Source: Actinernus sp. WN-2022 | Lineage: Eukaryota > Cnidaria > Anthozoa > Actiniaria > Actinernidae | DNA length: 64,000 bases | Direction: 5' to 3' | NCBI GenBank assembly: GCA_030867875.1 | Contig: JAOWCC010000577.1 | Coordinates: forward strand, 80,333,740-80,397,739 | Position numbers and translations under genes: made by a program | Shown: piece by piece, positions 63,791-64,000 of the stretch | Layout of the letters: each line of letters begins with the position of its first letter | How positions within the stretch are numbered: position 1 is the first letter of the stretch | Notes under the pieces: model-generated | What the model saw: only the letters and a program-made list of their open reading frames with translations | The model's database searches: none | What the model was told of the DNA's origin: nothing

Positions 63791-64000
63791 ATGACTAATA
63801 TATTATGCCTCCCCATAGAAATCTTGACTAAGATCGTAGAGTATGCAGGCCCTACATCATTTGCAAGCATTGCTTTGACTTCGAAACGTCTGGGCGATGC
63901 AGCATCTATAGCACGCTACAAAGACGTAGACCAAGAGTTCCGTAAACAAGTACTCACTTTTGGTCTTAGGTCTACTCGTAACGATAACGAGCGAGACAAT
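63791..64000 (+). CDS. F-box protein, 5' part (element C)
   Basis: ATG at 63791; 70 codons are visible and the frame is open to the window edge. Residues about 6-40 (LPIEILTKIVEYAGPTSFAS, then LTSKRLGDAAS) match the F-box pattern: LP.EI...I, hydrophobic spacing, L.SKRL. F-box proteins link substrates to SCF ubiquitin ligases through SKP1. A viral-type element could use one to redirect host protein degradation; that role is inference. The C-terminal substrate-binding part is outside the window. Confidence 0.65.
   Translation, partial: MTNILCLPIEILTKIVEYAGPTSFASIALTSKRLGDAASIARYKDVDQEFRKQVLTFGLRSTRNDNERDN

Larger units (their letters stand above)
63422..64000 (+). mobile_element. Element C: start of a third Polinton-class element
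   Basis: Begins AGTAGTATAG like element A, with a terminal palindrome (63422-63698), a subterminal ATTAGAGAAAGGATAGTATA motif and then a gene, in the same layout as A. The rest lies outside the window, so the class is inferred from the terminus alone. Confidence 0.6.

Overview
The window is animal nuclear DNA: AT-rich, intron-bearing and packed with transposon remnants. Fragments of LINE and Penelope-like reverse transcriptases, a Crypton/DUF3504-type tyrosine recombinase and a DIRS-type recombinase, together with the style of the virus-like elements, fit a cnidarian, probably an anthozoan such as a stony coral. That host assignment is inference; no host marker gene is present.

The core (6682-37605) is two nested virus-like Polinton/Maverick-class elements of different lineages. 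Element A (about 14.7 kb of its own sequence, 6682-8285 plus 24547-37605) is old and decayed. Element B (8286-24525, about 16.2 kb, opposite orientation) sits inside A's DNA polymerase gene and is nearly intact. Both share one gene order: protein-primed DNA polymerase B, RVE integrase, a cluster of small membrane or coiled-coil proteins, packaging ATPase, double-jelly-roll major capsid protein, a membrane-active protein, a ~550-residue protein, a putative penton, a glycine-rich membrane protein and a zinc-ribbon protein. A additionally carries a TFIIB-like transcription factor and a retropepsin-like protein. B additionally carries a 351-residue protein and 65-bp tandem repeats. Neither shows an adenain-type protease. 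A third element (C) starts at 63422 and runs off the right edge; its first gene encodes an F-box protein.

The most distinctive feature is the termini. Each end of A, the left end of B and the visible end of C is a long imperfect palindrome (134-288 bp) able to fold into a hairpin and bounded on both sides by AGTAGTATA/TATACTACT. The unpaired centre of the A and C palindromes is conserved. Directly inside them lies a promoter-like motif (ATTAGAGAGAAGAGATATAT) that recurs just before the start codons of A's polymerase, retropepsin and zinc-protein genes. A-run/T-run hairpins follow several genes. Together these suggest a compact viral genome with its own terminal structure and transcription signals: PolB replicates it, the integrase inserts it, and the ATPase and capsid proteins package it.

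Left flank (1-6681): a LINE 3' end, a broken Crypton-like recombinase, a Gag zinc-knuckle fragment and short repeats. Right flank (37606-63421): host DNA with many MITEs and retroelement fragments, one convincing host gene (46878-48413, a two-exon secreted precursor with an acidic propeptide and an Arg/His-rich tail), and a repeat-rich end with CACTG-bounded sequences, one of which is interrupted by element C.
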